The notes: generated by a model not told the origin, from the sequence alone. 64,000 nucleotides of DNA from Streptomyces sp. NRRL F-5123 (GCF_000721495.1 NZ_JOHY01000032.1:12518-76517), one strand, 5' to 3'; counted from the stretch's first letter, positions 42,629-51,888 are shown. Made by a program: numbers and translations.

Positions 42629-43735
42629 ATGTTTGGTTCCACCACGCCCGGACCGCGTCCCGACGCCCTCGAAGGGGCCGGCGGACCCCTGATTGTCACG
42701 GAGGATGAAAGCCTCCTCGACGATCTGCTACGGCTGTGCGCGGCCGCCGGCTCGGAACCGGAAGTCGTCTTCGGGGCGCCACCGCGCGCGCCGAGTTGGG
42801 AAGGCGCGCCGCTCGTCCTCGTCGGCGTGGAGTCGGCCGCCCGGATCCGCGGGATCCCGCGCAGGAAGGGGGTCCTCCTCATCGGTCGGGATCCGGACGA
42901 CGCGGAGGTCTGGCGCACCGCCCACGACATCGGGGCCGACCACGTTCTGCTGCTGCCCGACGCCGAGCCCTGGCTCGTCGACCGGCTCGCCGACATCGCC
43001 GAGGGGGTCGGGCAGCCCGCCCTGACCGTCGGGGTGGTCGGCGGTCGCGGCGGCGCCGGAGCCAGCACCCTGGCGTGCGCCCTCGCGGTCACCTCCGCGC
43101 GGGCCGGGCGGCGCACCATGCTCATCGACGGCGATCCGCTCGGCGGCGGCCTCGACATCCTCGTCGGGGCCGAGCGCTCCGGCGGGCTGCGCTGGCCCGC
43201 GCTCGCCGATTCCCGCGGCCGCGTCAACAGCGGGGCCCTTGAGGAGTCCCTGCCGCGGCTGGACGCGCTGAGCGTCCTCAGCTGGGACCGCGGCGACTCC
43301 GTCGTCATCCCGGCCCCCGCCATGCGGTCCGTGCTGAGCGCCGCCCGGCGGCGCGGCGGCCTCGTGGTCGTCGACCTGCCGCGCCGGGTGGACGACGCGG
43401 TGGCCGAGACGCTGGCGCAGATCGACATCGGCCTGCTCGTCGTGCCCGCCGAGCTGCGCGCGGTCGCCGCGGCCACCCGGGTCGCCTCGGCCTTCACGAT
43501 GGTGCTGAAGGACCTGCGGGTGGTGGTCCGCGGCCCCTTCGCCGACGGGCTCGACGGCCGCGAGACTTCCCGGCTCGTCGGACTGCCGGCCGCGGGCGAA
43601 CTGCCCCCGGAGCGCGGGCCCGACGCCCTCGGCAGCAGCGGCCCCCCGGGCTCCTCCGGCCGCGGCCCGCTGGCCCGCTTCTGCACCGCCTTCCTCGCCG
43701 CGGCCCTCACTGACGACGGGAGCGTGGCGGCATGA
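42629..43735 (+). CDS. ssd: Septum-site-determining protein Ssd / TadZ-CpaE-like ATPase
   Basis: 368 residues from ATG 42629 with GAAGGGGAAG upstream. The N-terminal part is receiver-like (PLIVTEDESLLDDLLRLCAAAG). The C-terminal MinD-like domain has VGVVGGRGGAGASTLACALA and MLIDGDPLGGGLDILVG. The signature Lys of the Walker A is missing (RGGAGAST), as in many TadZ/Ssd proteins, so ATP hydrolysis is doubtful. Relatives locate the pilus machinery or inhibit septation. It starts the tad operon; its stop overlaps tadA by ATGA. Confidence 0.9.
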   Translation: MFGSTTPGPRPDALEGAGGPLIVTEDESLLDDLLRLCAAAGSEPEVVFGAPPRAPSWEGAPLVLVGVESAARIRGIPRRKGVLLIGRDPDDAEVWRTAHDIGADHVLLLPDAEPWLVDRLADIAEGVGQPALTVGVVGGRGGAGASTLACALAVTSARAGRRTMLIDGDPLGGGLDILVGAERSGGLRWPALADSRGRVNSGALEESLPRLDALSVLSWDRGDSVVIPAPAMRSVLSAARRRGGLVVVDLPRRVDDAVAETLAQIDIGLLVVPAELRAVAAATRVASAFTMVLKDLRVVVRGPFADGLDGRETSRLVGLPAAGELPPERGPDALGSSGPPGSSGRGPLARFCTAFLAAALTDDGSVAA

Positions 43736-44883
43736 CCACGCCCCTGCTGGACGCCGTACGCCTCCGCCTGGCCGAGCACGGCGGCGAGGCGACACCCGCC
43801 GGGGTCGCCGCCGCGCTGCGCGCGCAGGGCCGGCTGCTCGGCGACACCGAAGTCCTCGGCGTGGTCGGCGCCCTCCGGTCCGAACTGGTCGGAGCGGGCC
43901 CGCTGGAAGCCCTGCTGGCCGACCCGGAGGTCACCGACATCCTGGTCAACGGCCCGGACGAGGTCTGGACCGACCGCGGCCGGGGCCTGGAGCGCGCCGC
44001 CGTCCGCTTCCCCGACACGGCGGCCGTCCGCAGGCTCGCGCAGCGGCTCGCGACCACCGCGGGCCGCCGGCTGGACGACGCCCGCCCCTGGGTCGACGCC
44101 CGGCTGCCGGACGGCACCCGGCTGCACGCCGTGCTGCCGCCCGTCGTCGTCGGATCCCCGTGCCTGTCCCTGCGGGTGGTGCGCTCGCGCGCCTTCACCC
44201 TCGCCGAACTGGTCGCCGCCGGCACGGTGGACGCAGGGACGGCCGAGGTGCTGCGGGCGGTGCTCGACGCACGGCTGTCCTTCATGATCAGTGGCGGTAC
44301 GGGATCGGGGAAGACGACGCTGCTCAGCTGCCTGCTGGGCCTGGTGGACCCCGGGGCGCGCATCGTCCTGGCCGAGGATTCCGCCGAGCTGCGCCCCGAC
44401 CACCCGCACGTCGTCCGGCTGGAGGCCCGCCCGGCCAACCAGGAGGGCGCAGGCGAGGTCACCCTGCGGGAGCTGGTGCGGCAGGCGCTGCGGATGCGGC
44501 CCGACCGACTCGTGGTCGGCGAGGTGCGCGGAGCCGAGGTGACGGATCTGCTCAGCGCCCTGAACACGGGCCACGAGGGCGGCTGCGGCACGGTCCATGC
44601 CAATGCCGCGTCCGACGTCCCGGCCCGGCTGGAGGCTCTCGGCTCCACCGCGGGCCTGGACCGGGCGGCCCTGCACAGCCAGCTAGCGGCGGCCCTCTCG
44701 CTGGTGATCCACCTGGCCCGCGACACGACGGGGCTGCGCCGCGTTGCCGAGATCCACGTTCTCACCCGCGGCGCCGACGGCCTGGTCACCACCCTCCCCG
44801 CCCTCCACGGCACCCCCGGCCCCCTGACCCGCGGCCCCGGCTGGCCCCGGCTCGCCGCGCTGTGTGCGAGGGGTGCGTCATGA
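43732..44883 (+). CDS. tadA: TadA/CpaF-family secretion ATPase
   Basis: 383 residues from ATG 43732. Powers assembly of Flp-type (tight adherence) pili. The Walker A is ISGGTGSGKTTLL; the Asp box LAEDSAEL, Walker B/His-box region ALRMRPDRLVVGEVRGAE and the GHEGGCGTVHANAA segment follow in order. VTDILVNGPDEVW is the N-terminal family signature. It overlaps ssd and the next gene by four bases each, indicating tight coupling. Confidence 0.95.
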   Translation: MTTPLLDAVRLRLAEHGGEATPAGVAAALRAQGRLLGDTEVLGVVGALRSELVGAGPLEALLADPEVTDILVNGPDEVWTDRGRGLERAAVRFPDTAAVRRLAQRLATTAGRRLDDARPWVDARLPDGTRLHAVLPPVVVGSPCLSLRVVRSRAFTLAELVAAGTVDAGTAEVLRAVLDARLSFMISGGTGSGKTTLLSCLLGLVDPGARIVLAEDSAELRPDHPHVVRLEARPANQEGAGEVTLRELVRQALRMRPDRLVVGEVRGAEVTDLLSALNTGHEGGCGTVHANAASDVPARLEALGSTAGLDRAALHSQLAAALSLVIHLARDTTGLRRVAEIHVLTRGADGLVTTLPALHGTPGPLTRGPGWPRLAALCARGAS

Positions 44884-46736
44884 CCGGCGAGGGGCAGGTC
44901 GTGTGGGCCGCGGTGTTGTGCGCTGCCGCGTTGCTGGCCGCCGGGCCGGAAGGGGGTGGGGCTCGGCGGCGGGCGCGCCGGGTGCTCGGCGGGGTTCGCG
45001 CCGAGCGGGCTTCCGGGCGCGCGGGACCGGGGGAGCGGCTGCGGGTGGCGCTCGCGGGGCTGCGCGGCCGCGTCGAGGGGTACGCCCGCGGCGGGCCCGG
45101 GCGGTACGCGTGGGCTGCGAGGGTGGCGCGGCGGGCGGGGCCGGAGGCGCTGTGCGTGCCGGCCGGCGCGGCGCTGGCGCTGCTGACGCGGTCGGTGCTG
45201 CCGCTGCTCGCCGGTCCCGCCGCCTTGCCCCTCGTGGGGCGGGCGCTGCGGAGGCGGGCGCGCCGGGCCGCCGCCGAGCGCGGGGCGGCGGCTGTCGCGG
45301 CGCTGTGCGGTGCGCTGGCCGGTGAGTTGCGGGCGGGGCGCCCTCCGCACACCGCGCTGGGCGAGACGATCGGGGCCGCCGGGTGGCAGGAGGTGGCCGA
45401 ACTGTCCGGTGCGGCCCGGCTGCTGCTCTCCGCCGCCCGCTTCGGCGGTGATGTGCCGCGGGCGCTGCGGGACGCCGCCGGGCTGTCCGCGGGCACGGAG
45501 GGCCTGACGGCGGTGGCGGCCTGCTGGCAGGTCGCGGTGGACGGCGGCGCGGGGCTGGCCGCCGCGCTCGACCGGGTGGCGGCGGCTCTGCGGGCCGAGG
45601 CCGATCAGCGCGAGGACCTGCGGGCCCAGCTCGCCGGGCCGCGCTCCACGGCGGTGCTGCTTGCGCTGCTCCCGCTCTTCGGCGTCGTCCTGGGCGCGGG
45701 CCTGGGCGCCGATCCCGCCCGGGTGCTGCTCCACACTCCCGCGGGCTTGCTGTGCCTGCTCGCCGGGGGAGTCCTGGAATGGGCGGGGCTCGCCTGGACG
45801 GCTCGGATCATGCGCGCGGCCGGGTCTCCCGCGGTTGCGGGCCCGGAACACGGGGTCGGCGAGCCGGTCGAGCCGCACCGCCGGGCGGAGGGGCGTTCCC
45901 GGATGCCGGGCGGGGCGGACGCGCTCGCGGTCGGGGCCGTCGGCGTCGGCGGGGTTGTCCACAGCCTGGGGACAGCCGTGGTGGCGGCGGTCGCGGCGGG
46001 CGGTGCGGTGGCCGCCGGGCTCGGCAGCGGACGGCGGAAGAGGGCAAGGCGGCTCGTGGCGGTGCTCGGCGGGCCGCCGGTGCGCCGGGTGGAGCCGGGG
46101 CGTCTGCGGCGGGCGGCCTTCGGGGCGGTGCGGCGGTGGGGAGCGGTGCCTGCGGCGGGGCTGGTGGCGGGAGCGGCTGCCGGCGGGGCGCTGGGCGTGC
46201 TCGTGGGGCCGGCGGCGGCCCTGGCTGCAGGGTGGTGGCTGCGGGGGCGCCGCCGGGCGGCAGCGGGCCGTACGACCGCCGCTGAGCCCGGCCCGGGGCA
46301 CCTCCCGCTGTGCGCCGACCTGATGGCCGCGTGTCTGGCCGCCGGGGCGACCCCCGGAGAGGCGGCGGGCGCGGTGGGCGAGTGCTTGGGCGGGCCGCTG
46401 GGGGCCGCGCTGATACGAGCGCAGGCCGAACTGCGGCTCGGCGGGGACCCGGTGGAGTGCTGGCTGCGCTTCGGCGGCGAGTCCGCCGCCCGGGAGCTGG
46501 GGCGGTGCCTGGCCAGGGCGTCGACGACCGGCAGCGCACCGGTGGCGGAGATGGCCCGGCTGGCCGCCGAGCTGCGCGCGGCGCGGGGCCGTACCGCGCA
46601 GGCCGCTGCCAGACGGGCGGCGGTGGTGGCCACCGCACCGCTGGGCCTGTGCTTCCTGCCCGCGTTCCTGCTGGTCGGCGTGGTGCCGGTGGTGATCGGC
46701 CTGGCGGGCGCGGTCCTCGGCCCTGCCGCGCCCTGA
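44880..46736 (+). CDS. Fused TadB-TadC platform membrane proteins
   Basis: 618 residues from ATG 44880 in one uninterrupted frame. Residues about 1-310 correspond to TadB: membrane segments, LCGALAGELRAGRPPHTALGETI (GspF/T2SSF fold) and GLTAVAACWQVAVDGGAGLAAAL. Residues about 345-618 correspond to TadC, with the second T2SSF domain (LCADLMAACLAAGATPGEAAGAVGE). A hydrophilic linker (about 312-341, PEHGVGEPVEPHRRAEGRSR) joins them. These are normally two genes. ATG 45903 has GGAGGGG 8 bases upstream, so separate TadC could also be made. A DnaA box sequence falls inside at 45955-45963. Confidence 0.85.
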   Translation: MTGEGQVVWAAVLCAAALLAAGPEGGGARRRARRVLGGVRAERASGRAGPGERLRVALAGLRGRVEGYARGGPGRYAWAARVARRAGPEALCVPAGAALALLTRSVLPLLAGPAALPLVGRALRRRARRAAAERGAAAVAALCGALAGELRAGRPPHTALGETIGAAGWQEVAELSGAARLLLSAARFGGDVPRALRDAAGLSAGTEGLTAVAACWQVAVDGGAGLAAALDRVAAALRAEADQREDLRAQLAGPRSTAVLLALLPLFGVVLGAGLGADPARVLLHTPAGLLCLLAGGVLEWAGLAWTARIMRAAGSPAVAGPEHGVGEPVEPHRRAEGRSRMPGGADALAVGAVGVGGVVHSLGTAVVAAVAAGGAVAAGLGSGRRKRARRLVAVLGGPPVRRVEPGRLRRAAFGAVRRWGAVPAAGLVAGAAAGGALGVLVGPAAALAAGWWLRGRRRAAAGRTTAAEPGPGHLPLCADLMAACLAAGATPGEAAGAVGECLGGPLGAALIRAQAELRLGGDPVECWLRFGGESAARELGRCLARASTTGSAPVAEMARLAAELRAARGRTAQAAARRAAVVATAPLGLCFLPAFLLVGVVPVVIGLAGAVLGPAAP

Positions 46737-46872
46737 CCCCGCCGCACACGCGGCCGGCGAACGACCCGATACGGCCCTGACGGGCCCCGACGGGCCAGGG
46801 GCGTGGTTCCGCACGCCCTCGTAACACGTCCGGGATCACCCGGAGAAACCCAGAAAACGGGAGGAAAAGGAA

Positions 46873-47133
46873 ATGAGCATCGTCAGGACGTCACCCGCGC
46901 AGGCGGCGGTCCGGCAGCGGCCGGGCGGAAGGATCCGGGCCGCGGCGTGGTGGAGGCGCCGGGCACGGGCGTGCCGTGCGGCGGCCGAGGCAGGGATGAG
47001 CACGGCGGAATACGCCGTGGGGACGATCGCCGCGTGCGGCTTCGCGGCCGTGCTCTACAAGATCGTGACGAGCGGCCCCGTCCGGACCGCCCTCACCGGA
47101 GTGATCACGAAGGCCCTCCATGTGCCCTTCTGA
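46873..47133 (+). CDS. DUF4244 Flp-pilin-like protein
   Basis: 86 residues, with GGGAGGAAAAGG just before ATG 46873. After a basic N-terminal half comes AEAGMSTAEYAVGTIAACGFAAVLYKIV, the DUF4244 core. The G|MSTAEYA junction with Glu five residues on resembles a prepilin cleavage site followed by the hydrophobic helix. It is the best candidate for the major pilus subunit. The 3-prime end overlaps the next frame by 14 bases. Confidence 0.88.
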   Translation: MSIVRTSPAQAAVRQRPGGRIRAAAWWRRRARACRAAAEAGMSTAEYAVGTIAACGFAAVLYKIVTSGPVRTALTGVITKALHVPF

Positions 47134-47794
47134 CGCTCTCTCGAAGCCGGGTGCGGCCCCGCGGCCGCACCCGTCCTCGGGCCCGTGCCCCGGCCCGCCG
47201 CCGGGCGGTGCCGTTCCGCGGCGGGGCTCGGGCGGCGTCGCCCCGCCGGGCGCGGGCCGGGCTGCCCCGCGGGCGTGCGCGTGGCGGCGGCTGCAGCCGG
47301 GGCCGCGGCTCGCCCCGGACCCGGCCGCCGCCGTAGCGGGCGCGGAGGCCTCCCGGCGGCCGTCGAAGCGGGACCCTGTCGCAGGTGCCGCGTGGCCCTC
47401 GACGGGACGCCCGCGGTGGCCGGGCGCCGTGGCCAGGCTGCGAGGCCGCTGCGGGGAGCAGGGGTACGTGACCGCGGAGACCGCGATGTCGATTCCCGTG
47501 CTGGTCGCCGTGGCCGGGACGCTCATCTGGGGTGTGATGGCCGCGGCCGCACAGGTCCGGTGCGTGGACGCGGCGCGGGCCGGGGCGCGGGCGGCGGCCA
47601 GGTCGGAGCAGCCGGCGGCGGTGGTCCGGGCGGCGCGGGAGGCCGCGCCCGACGGGGCGAGGGTCAGCGTGGAGCGGGCGGGCGACATGGTGACCGTGCG
47701 GGTGGCCGTTCCGCCCCCGCGCTTCCCCGTCGCGCTGGGGGCGCAGGCGACCGCGCTCGCCGAGGACTCCGTGGACGGGGGTGAGGGACCGTGA
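47120..47794 (+). CDS. TadE-like pseudopilin
   Basis: 224 residues if started at ATG 47120. The recognisable TadE part begins near residue 113: EQGYVTAETAMSIPVLVAVAGTLIWGVM, one membrane helix with the conserved Glu, then VRCVDAARAGARAAARSE. The first 105 residues are Pro/Arg/Ala-rich without structure, so the true start may be a later GTG near 47435. It ends in GTGA shared with the next gene. Confidence 0.75.
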   Translation: MCPSDALSKPGAAPRPHPSSGPCPGPPPGGAVPRRGSGGVAPPGAGRAAPRACAWRRLQPGPRLAPDPAAAVAGAEASRRPSKRDPVAGAAWPSTGRPRWPGAVARLRGRCGEQGYVTAETAMSIPVLVAVAGTLIWGVMAAAAQVRCVDAARAGARAAARSEQPAAVVRAAREAAPDGARVSVERAGDMVTVRVAVPPPRFPVALGAQATALAEDSVDGGEGP

Positions 47795-48195
47795 CCGGGG
47801 CGCGGCGGGAGGGCGACCGGGGCTCGGCCACGGTCTGGTCCCTCGGGGTCGTGGCCGTGCTGCTCGCGCTCTTCGCGGCCGCGCTGCTGCTCGCCCAGGC
47901 GGTCGTGCTGCGCCACCGGGCAGGTGCGGCCGCGGACCTCGCCGCCCTCGCGGCGGCCGACCACGCCCTCGACGGCAAGGAGCGCGCCTGCGCGCTGGCC
48001 GCCCGGGTCGCCAGGGCCCAGGGTGCCCGCCTGGCGGCCTGCGCGGTGACCGGCGAGATCGCCGACGTGGTGGCCGACGTCGGCGGAGCCCGCGTCCGTT
48101 CCCGCGCGGGCCCGCCGACCGGCGCGGACGCGGCCCCGCCGCCGGCCTCCGGTGCGTTCGCCGGATTCGCGCCCGGACAGGGCGACCGCGCCGCG
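47791..48195 (+). CDS. TadE/TadG-like secretion protein, 3-prime end undefined
   Basis: From GTG 47791 the frame encodes RGSATVWSLGVVAVLLALFAAALLLAQAVV, a membrane helix, and HRAGAAADLAALAAADHALDGKERACALAARVA, the hallmark of the TadE-like protein usually found beside this helicase. Relatives stop after about 110-150 residues. Here the frame stays open to 50517, antisense through the whole helicase gene. A TAA lies at 48197-48199 one base out of frame, so a frameshift or sequencing error near the end is likely. The end given is where homology-like sequence fades. Confidence 0.7.
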
Positions 48196-50664
48196 CTAAC
48201 CGCCTCCGGCGGCGTCCTCGCCCGGCGCGTCCTCGGGCCCGGCCGTGGGCTCGTCCGCAGCCGGGGAGCCCTCCGGGCGGATGGCGGGGGCCGGGTCGGG
48301 TGGGGCGGAGGACAGGAGGGAGGTGAGGAGGCGGAGGGAGGCGGCCTTGTCGAGCGGGTCGTTGCCGTTGCCGCACTTGGGGGACTGGACGCAGGACGGG
48401 CAGCCGGCGTCGCACTCGCAGGCGGCGATGGCCTCGCGGGTCGCGGTGAGCCAGCCGCGGGCGGTGTGGAAGGCGCGTTCGGCGAAGCCCGCACCGCCGG
48501 GGTGGCCGTCGTAGACGAAGACGGTGGGCAGGCCGGTGTCGGTGTGCAGCGGGACGGAGACGCCGCCGATGTCCCAGCGGTCGCAGGTGGCGAAGAGCGG
48601 GAGGAGGCCGATGGAGGCGTGCTCGGCGGCGTGCAGCGCCCCGGGCAGCTCCTCCGGAAGGATGCCGGCGGCGTCCAGCTGGTCGTCGGTGACGGTCCAC
48701 CAGACGGCGCGGGTGCGCAGCGTGCGCGGCGGCAGGTCGAGCCGGGTCTCGCCGAGCACCTCGCCGGTCACCAGCCGGCGGCGCAGGTACGACACCACCT
48801 GGTGGGTGACCTCGACCGACCCGAAGTGGATGCGGGCCTCGCCCCACGGCTCGTCCACATCGGTGGCCAGCACCCGGATGGACGTGGTGTCGCGGGCCAT
48901 CGTCGAGTAGGACGGGTCGGCGCGGGTCACGAGGGCGACGGAGTCCTCCAGGTCCAGGTGCTCCACCACGTAGGTGCGGCCCTGGTGGAGGTGGACGGCG
49001 CCGTCGTGCACCGCGGTGTGGGCCGAGGCGGCGTCCACCGTGCCCAGCAGCCGCCCGGTGGCCGACTCCACGACCTGGACCGGCTTGCCGCCCGCGCCGC
49101 GGATGTCGGTGAGGTCGGCGGCCCGCTCCCGGCGCGTCCAGTACCAGCCGGCGGCGCGGCGGCGCAGCAGCCCCCGCCGCTCCAGCTGCGGCAGGAGCGC
49201 GGGCGCCTCGGGGCCGAACAGCGGCAGGTCCTCCTCGGTGAGCGGCAGCTCGGCCGCGGCGGCGCACAGGTGCGGGGCGAGCACGTAGGGGTTGTCCGGG
49301 TCCAGCACGGTGGATTCGACGGGCTGCTCGAAGATCGCCTCGGGGTGGTGGACGAGGTACGTGTCGAGCGGGTCGTCGCGGCCGACCATGACCGCGAGCG
49401 CGCCCTGCCCCGACCGCCCGGCGCGCCCGGCCTGCTGCCACAGCGAGGCGCGGGTGCCGGGATAGCCGGCCAGGATGATCGCGTCCAGGCCGGAGATGTC
49501 GACGCCCAGTTCGAGCGCGGAGGTGGACGCCAGCCCGAGCAGCCGGCCGGAGTGCAGATCGCGCTCCAGGGCCCGGCGCTCCTCCGGGAGGTAGCCGCCG
49601 CGGTAGGCGGCCACCCGGCGCGGCAGCGCGGAGTCGATCTCGGCGAGCCGCTCCTGCGCGATCACCGCGACCAGCTCCGCCCCGCGCCGGGAGCGGACGA
49701 AGGCGACCGTGCGCACCCCCTGGAGCACCAGGTCGGTGAGCAGGTCGGCGGATTCAGCGGTGGCGGTGCGCCGCACCGGCGCGCCGTGCTCGCCGGACAG
49801 CTGCGTCAGCGGCGGCTCCCACAGCGCGAAGGCGAGCTCCCCGCGCGGCGAGGCGTCGTCGGTGATCTCCGCGACCGGCAGCCCGGTGAGCCGGGTGGCG
49901 GCGCGCGCCGGGTCGGCGGCGGTCGCGGAGGCCAGCAGGAAGACCGGCGCGGCACCGTAGCGGGCGCACACCCGCCGCAGCCGGCGCAGCACCTGGGCGA
50001 CGTGCGAGCCGAAGACCCCGCGGTACGTGTGGCACTCGTCGATCACGACATAGCGCAGATGGCGCAGGAAGGAGGACCAGCGGGCGTGCCCGGGCAGGAT
50101 GCCGCGGTGCAGCATGTCCGGGTTGGTGAGCACGTAGGTGGCGTACTGCCTGACCCATTCGCGTTCCTCGACGGGCGTGTCGCCGTCGTAGACCGCGGGC
50201 CGCACCGCCGTGCCCAGCGGGGCGGCGAGCGCGGCCACGGCCCGCCGCTGGTCCGCGGCCAGCGCCTTCGTGGGCGCCAGGTACAGCGCGGTCGCGCCCC
50301 GCCCCCCTGCGCCCGGCGCGTCGGCCCCGTCCAGCAGCGTGCTGAGCACCGGCACGAGATAGCCGAGCGACTTGCCCGAGGCCGTACCCGTGGCCACGAC
50401 CACCGACTCGCCGCCCACCGCCAGCTCCGCCGCCCGCGCCTGGTGCTCCCACGGCTCGCGGATCCCGGCAGCCTCGACCGCCGCCACGACCTCCGGCCGG
50501 ATGCCGAGTGGCCATGAGGCATGACGTCCGACCCGCGGGGGCAGGTGCTCCGTATGGGTGATGCGTGCGGCCCGGTCCGCCCCCGCGGCGAGCCGCTCCA
50601 GAGCGGTCCGGGGGGACGGGCGCCCGTGCGCCGACTGCGGAAGACGATCCTGGGCCATCGGCAC
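48196..50664 (-). CDS. DEAD/DEAH helicase of the MrfA type (DUF1998)
   Basis: 822 residues from GTG 50664 (ATG 50658 also possible). Superfamily 2 motifs: [15 protein letters not shown] (I), [10 protein letters not shown] (Ia), [11 protein letters not shown] (II), LASATA (III), [11 protein letters not shown] (IV) and [11 protein letters not shown] (VI). The C-terminal DUF1998 part contains [21 protein letters not shown], a four-Cys zinc-type site as in Bacillus MrfA, which acts in repair of mitomycin-type damage. The Pro/Asp-rich tail is unique. It converges on the tad operon; no terminator separates the two. Confidence 0.93.
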   Translation of the reverse strand: MPMAQDRLPQSAHGRPSPRTALERLAAGADRAARITHTEHLPPRVGRHASWPLGIRPEVVAAVEAAGIREPWEHQARAAELAVGGESVVVATGTASGKSLGYLVPVLSTLLDGADAPGAGGRGATALYLAPTKALAADQRRAVAALAAPLGTAVRPAVYDGDTPVEEREWVRQYATYVLTNPDMLHRGILPGHARWSSFLRHLRYVVIDECHTYRGVFGSHVAQVLRRLRRVCARYGAAPVFLLASATAADPARAATRLTGLPVAEITDDASPRGELAFALWEPPLTQLSGEHGAPVRRTATAESADLLTDLVLQGVRTVAFVRSRRGAELVAVIAQERLAEIDSALPRRVAAYRGGYLPEERRALERDLHSGRLLGLASTSALELGVDISGLDAIILAGYPGTRASLWQQAGRAGRSGQGALAVMVGRDDPLDTYLVHHPEAIFEQPVESTVLDPDNPYVLAPHLCAAAAELPLTEEDLPLFGPEAPALLPQLERRGLLRRRAAGWYWTRRERAADLTDIRGAGGKPVQVVESATGRLLGTVDAASAHTAVHDGAVHLHQGRTYVVEHLDLEDSVALVTRADPSYSTMARDTTSIRVLATDVDEPWGEARIHFGSVEVTHQVVSYLRRRLVTGEVLGETRLDLPPRTLRTRAVWWTVTDDQLDAAGILPEELPGALHAAEHASIGLLPLFATCDRWDIGGVSVPLHTDTGLPTVFVYDGHPGGAGFAERAFHTARGWLTATREAIAACECDAGCPSCVQSPKCGNGNDPLDKAASLRLLTSLLSSAPPDPAPAIRPEGSPAADEPTAGPEDAPGEDAAGGG

Positions 50665-50752
50665 TCAGTGTGTCACCGGCGTGACGGACAAACGCATGAA
50701 GGCGTCGTGCTGGCCCGCTGCGAAGTGATTGAATGCCATCGCGGCTGAGGGC

Positions 50753-50779
50753 CCTTCCCCTACCTTCGGTGGGAGAAGG
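50753..50779 (+). promoter_or_regulatory. Stem-loop in the bldG leader
   Basis: CCTTCCCCTACC (50753-50764) pairs with GGTGGGAGAAGG (50768-50779) with one mismatch and one G-T pair, around a TTC loop. It lies 63 bases before the bldG start, and a second smaller hairpin may follow (50781-50801). Confidence 0.5.
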
Positions 50780-50842
50780 CTCCTACTCCTCGGTGGGGAG
50801 GCCCCTGGGGGAGTCGCGTCGATGCAAGGTGCTGGAGGATCC

Positions 50843-51184
50843 GTGGACCTGTCCCTGTCGACCCGAACCGTCGGCGATCGCACGATCGTCGAGGTCGGCG
50901 GCGAGATTGATGTGTACACCGCGCCCAAGCTGCGCGAGCAGCTGGTGGAGCTCGTGAACGACGGGAGTTACCACCTGGTCGTGGACATGGAAGGGGTCGA
51001 CTTCCTCGACTCCACCGGACTGGGCGTCCTCGTCGGCGGGCTCAAGCGGGTGCGCGCGCATGAGGGATCGCTGCGTCTGGTGTGCAACCAGGAGCGCATC
51101 CTGAAGATTTTCCGTATCACCGGCCTGACCAAGGTGTTCCCGATCCACACCTCGGTCGACGAGGCCGTCGCGGCGACCGACTGA
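50843..51184 (+). CDS. bldG: Anti-anti-sigma factor BldG (STAS domain)
   Basis: 113 residues from GTG 50843, with GGAGG 6 bases upstream. This start gives the known BldG length. The STAS signature [18 protein letters not shown] contains the phosphorylatable Ser57. In Streptomyces, BldG is required for aerial development and antibiotic production; unphosphorylated BldG binds anti-sigma factors and frees sigma factors such as SigH. The downstream anti-sigma gene is its known partner. The leader is structured. Confidence 0.97.
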   Translation: MDLSLSTRTVGDRTIVEVGGEIDVYTAPKLREQLVELVNDGSYHLVVDMEGVDFLDSTGLGVLVGGLKRVRAHEGSLRLVCNQERILKIFRITGLTKVFPIHTSVDEAVAATD

Positions 51185-51200
51185 TTCTTCGCCCGAGCGA

Positions 51201-51234
51201 AGGGGTCCCGGACGGGTTCACCGTCCGGACCCCT
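51201..51234 (+). terminator. Hairpin between bldG and its partner gene
   Basis: AGGGGTCCCGGACGG (51201-51215) pairs with CCGTCCGGACCCCT (51221-51234) with one bulged C. It starts 17 bases after the bldG stop. It may act as an attenuator, giving both bldG-only and bldG-plus-partner transcripts. Confidence 0.65.
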
Positions 51235-51278
51235 GTGATGCCCGTGTGATGTCTGCCCATGGAACCGAGGGGGAGGCC

Positions 51279-51692
51279 ATGCCCACCGTAGAACTGCTCT
51301 TCAGCGCCCAGCCGGAGCATGTGCGCACAGCACGGCTCGTGGCGGCTGCCGTGGCGCGCCGGGCGGGGGTGGGCGAGGCGGCTCTCGACGAGGTGCGGCT
51401 CGCGGTGGGCGAGGCCTGCAGCCGGGCCGTGGGCCTGCACCGCAGCAACGGCGTCGAGGCACCCGTACGGGTGATGCTCAACGAGGACGAGAAGACGTTC
51501 TCCATCGAGGTGGCCGACGAGGTGCCGGGCAACGCCCAGGGCTCCTCGCCGGACTCCGGCGGCGACGAGGCCGCCGACGACGAGGGTGAGATGGGCCTGG
51601 CCGTGATCAGCGGCCTGGTCGACGACGTGGAGGTCATCGAGGGCGCCGCCGGCGGAGTCATCCGCATGAGCTGGCCGACCCCCTCCGCGTAA
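51279..51692 (+). CDS. Anti-sigma factor, GHKL ATPase fold (ApgA-like, BldG partner)
   Basis: 137 residues from ATG 51279, with GGGAGG just upstream. HATPase_c-type anti-sigma protein of the RsbW family: FSAQPEHVRTARLVAAAVARRAG, DEVRLAVGEACSRAVGLH (N-box region), and GEMGLAVISGLVDDVEV (G-box region). In the N box the Asn that coordinates Mg in RsbW/SpoIIAB (EACTNAV) is Arg here (EACSRAV), so kinase activity toward BldG may be weak or absent. An acidic insert lies at about residues 93-108. Matches the protein encoded after bldG in Streptomyces. Confidence 0.92.
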   Translation: MPTVELLFSAQPEHVRTARLVAAAVARRAGVGEAALDEVRLAVGEACSRAVGLHRSNGVEAPVRVMLNEDEKTFSIEVADEVPGNAQGSSPDSGGDEAADDEGEMGLAVISGLVDDVEVIEGAAGGVIRMSWPTPSA

Positions 51693-51770
51693 GGACCCTC
51701 CGCATGAGGACCCCCGCGTAAGGACTTCCTCCGCATAAGGCGCCTCCGCGTGAGCCCCTCCGCGGAGGAC
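51682..51770 (+). repeat. Degenerate tandem array of about 15-base units
   Basis: CCTCCGCGTAAGGAC, CCTCCGCATGAGGAC, CCCCGCGTAAGGAC, CCTCCGCATAAGGCG, CCTCCGCGTGAGCC and CCTCCGCGGAGGACG follow one another with short interruptions. The first unit includes the stop codon of the anti-sigma gene. The array lies in the region upstream of hppA. Confidence 0.65.
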
Positions 51771-51888
51771 GATCTCCGTCGGAGCGAAAACACATCCGTT
51801 CAGCCGTCCGATTGGCCGGATGCGTCATTTACGGCGGGAATTACCGACCGATCCCGACCGGCCCCTTTTTTGATCTTTCGCGGCTCCC

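Noticed and set aside
45955..45963. DnaA box sequence inside the tadB-tadC gene
   Set aside because: It encodes part of GVVHSLG in the expected frame, so it may be coincidental; a single internal site is weak evidence.
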